This document shows positions 62,489 to 64,000 of a DNA stretch of 64,000 nucleotides, piece by piece (the first letter of the stretch is position 1; the number at the start of each line of letters is the position of its first letter). The notes under the pieces are model-generated. The model did no database searches. It was not told the DNA's origin and saw only the letters and a list, made by a program, of their open reading frames with translations. The translations under genes were made by a program, and so were the position numbers. Source of the DNA: Marinimicrobium agarilyticum DSM 16975 (GTDB lineage: Bacteria; Pseudomonadota; Gammaproteobacteria; Pseudomonadales; Cellvibrionaceae); assembly GCF_000423345.1 (NCBI RefSeq), contig NZ_AUHU01000004.1, positions 372,001 through 436,000 of the forward strand. The letters are read 5' to 3'.

Positions 62489-64000
62489 ATGATGCGAGTG
62501 TGGATGCGAGTGATCAGCCTGATGGGCGCGCTGTTGTTTACAGTGGCGGTACAGGCTCAAAATTTCCAGATCAGCGATATTCGAGTCGAAGGTCTGCAGA
62601 GGGTATCCGCCGGTACCGTATTCAGCGCGCTCCCACTGAGGGTGGGGGATCAGGTCACCAGCGATGATATTCGCATGGCCACTCGTGAGCTGTTTCAGGT
62701 GGGTTATTTTTCCGACGTCGCGATGGGACGTGACGGCGACGTTCTGGTCGTTCGGGTCGAAGAGCGCCCGGCGATCAACGAGATTACCATTGAAGGCAAC
62801 AAAGTGATCAAAACCGAGGACTTGATGGAGAGTCTTCGCGAGAACGATCTGTTTGAAGGCCAGATTTTCCAGCGGGCCACCCTGGAGGGCATAAGCCAGG
62901 CGCTCGAGCGTGAATATATCGGCCAAGGCCGCTACGGCGCGTCCGTGGATATCAAGGTGGAAGACCTGCCCCGGAACCAGGTGAAGGTGACGGTGGATGT
63001 GAACGAAGGTAAACCGGCCCGTATCAAGGGCATCAATATCGTGGGTAATGAGACCTTCAGCGATGAGGAACTGCTCGAAGGCTTTGAGCTCAAGTCTTCA
63101 GGCTGGCTGTCCTGGATCAAGGGTGACGACAAGTATTCCCGGGAAAAACTTACGGGGGATATCGAAACTCTGGAGTCCTTTTACCTGGACCGTGGTTACC
63201 TGAGTTTCTCTATCGACTCCACCCAGGTGGCACTGAGCCCGGACAAGTCCAAGATCTATATCACCCTCAACGTGACCGAGGGTGATATCTACACCGTCAG
63301 TGAAGTAGAGCTGGCAGGGGACCTCAAGCTCCCCGAAGAGCTTGTACGCCGCATGATCCTGTTGCGCGAAGGCAATACCTTTTCCCAGATTCTGATGACC
63401 AACTCTTCTGACTACATTACCCAGCGTCTGGGGAACGAGGGTTATACCTTCGCGGAAGTGGAAGGTATCCCCGAGAAGAACGACGAGGAGAAGACGGTAA
63501 AGGTTACCTTCTTTGTCGATCCGGGGCAGCGTGCCTATGTGCGCCGCATCAACTTCAAGGGCAATACCAAAACCATCGACGAAGTCTTGCGCCGCGAGAT
63601 GCGTCAGATGGAAGGCGGGGCGGCATCGACGGCCCAGATTGAACACTCGAAAGTTCGTCTCGACCGCTTGGGCTTCTTTAAAGAAGTAACCGTTGAAACC
63701 AACGAGGTTCCCGGCGTCGATAACCAGGTGGATGTCGAGTATACCGTTGAAGAATCGCCCTCGGGCAGCATGGGCCTGCAGATCGGTTATGCGGAGTACT
63801 CCGGTCTGCTGCTCTCGGCCAACATTCAGCAGAACAACTGGTTTGGTTCGGGCAAGCAGGTGGGTTTCTCTCTGAGTAATAGCCGGTTTCGGACCTCCTA
63901 CAACTTCAGCTACAACGACCCCTACTTCACACCGAATGGCGTCAGCCGCGGCATCAGTCTTTACTACACGCAGAGTGACTACGCCAGCTACAACGTGTCC
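62489..64000 (+). CDS. bamA: Outer membrane assembly factor BamA, 3' part missing
   Basis: Central subunit of the beta-barrel assembly machine. The visible 504 residues comprise a signal peptide (cleavage near AVQAQ), five POTRA domains (about 24-425) and the start of the barrel (GLQIGYAEYSGLLLSANIQQ, FNDPYFTP-like NDPYFTPNG). The rest lies beyond the right edge. The ribosome site is weak (GAAAAGAA); the ATG at 62489 is immediately followed by a second ATG. Confidence 0.97.
   Translation, partial: MMRVWMRVISLMGALLFTVAVQAQNFQISDIRVEGLQRVSAGTVFSALPLRVGDQVTSDDIRMATRELFQVGYFSDVAMGRDGDVLVVRVEERPAINEITIEGNKVIKTEDLMESLRENDLFEGQIFQRATLEGISQALEREYIGQGRYGASVDIKVEDLPRNQVKVTVDVNEGKPARIKGINIVGNETFSDEELLEGFELKSSGWLSWIKGDDKYSREKLTGDIETLESFYLDRGYLSFSIDSTQVALSPDKSKIYITLNVTEGDIYTVSEVELAGDLKLPEELVRRMILLREGNTFSQILMTNSSDYITQRLGNEGYTFAEVEGIPEKNDEEKTVKVTFFVDPGQRAYVRRINFKGNTKTIDEVLRREMRQMEGGAASTAQIEHSKVRLDRLGFFKEVTVETNEVPGVDNQVDVEYTVEESPSGSMGLQIGYAEYSGLLLSANIQQNNWFGSGKQVGFSLSNSRFRTSYNFSYNDPYFTPNGVSRGISLYYTQSDYASYNVS

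Overview
The window (about 60% G+C) reads as a chromosomal segment of a marine-type gammaproteobacterium close to the Cellvibrionaceae (Marinimicrobium, Gilvimarinus or Saccharophagus-like). This is inferred from Pseudomonas-like local synteny (nadB/rpoE-rseABC; dapC-glnD-map/rpsB-tsf-pyrH-frr-uppS-cdsA-dxr-rseP-bamA), a carbohydrate-binding-like sensor fused to GGDEF, and a PEP-CTERM protein. No rRNA, CRISPR array, prophage or complete insertion sequence was seen.

Layout. 1-11.9 kb: alaA (cut by the window edge), msrB, a tRNA-Glu/tRNA-Gly pair, an ABC-2 exporter, queF, a membrane class III adenylate cyclase, a nitroreductase, then tRNA-Ser(GGA) and tRNA-Arg(ACG). The Gly and Ser tRNAs are surrounded by decayed partial copies of themselves and by hairpin-rich filler. 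A PEP-CTERM protein behind a sigma-54-type promoter follows, then an FKBP isomerase. 12.1-18.5 kb: a six-gene ebo cluster in the order eboA-B-D-E-F-C. 18.6-30.2 kb: sppA, wrbA, a YihY protein, avtA, HDOD, ygfZ, GGDEF, sdhE-ygfX and nadB. 30.6-33.9 kb: the envelope-stress operon rpoE-rseA-rseB-rseC, followed by arfB. 33.9-37.4 kb: glycosyltransferase, PAP2 phosphatase, dgkA, galK. 37.5-40.0 kb: a tightly overlapping three-gene operon resembling the ZorA/ZorB anti-phage motor plus a Cys-rich third protein. 40-47.1 kb: bolA, trhO, a metallophosphoesterase-like/glycosyltransferase fusion, a flippase-like protein, sirB2 and nth. 47.1-54.6 kb: dapC, glnD, map and an acetyl-CoA hydrolase/transferase. 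55.0-64 kb: the conserved rpsB-to-bamA block, with bamA cut by the window end.

The most unusual structure is a family of five hairpin elements at 16.3, 47.2, 47.4, 48.8 and 49.0 kb. Each carries a 54-nt conserved core (identical length in all five) between two 27-31-nt arms that are complementary to each other, yet the arm sequence differs in every copy. Two base pairs of a small helix inside the core change in a compensatory way between copies. Four copies form two head-to-head composite elements that bracket dapC. The fifth sits inside the ebo cluster between eboE and eboF.

The other two candidates for under-described biology are the ebo cluster (six enzymes and membrane proteins with no agreed biochemistry) and the Zorya-like operon, which has the motor pair but neither of the usual effectors. 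Positions and translations are direct reading. Family assignments rest on recognisable motifs and remembered family features, not on database searches.
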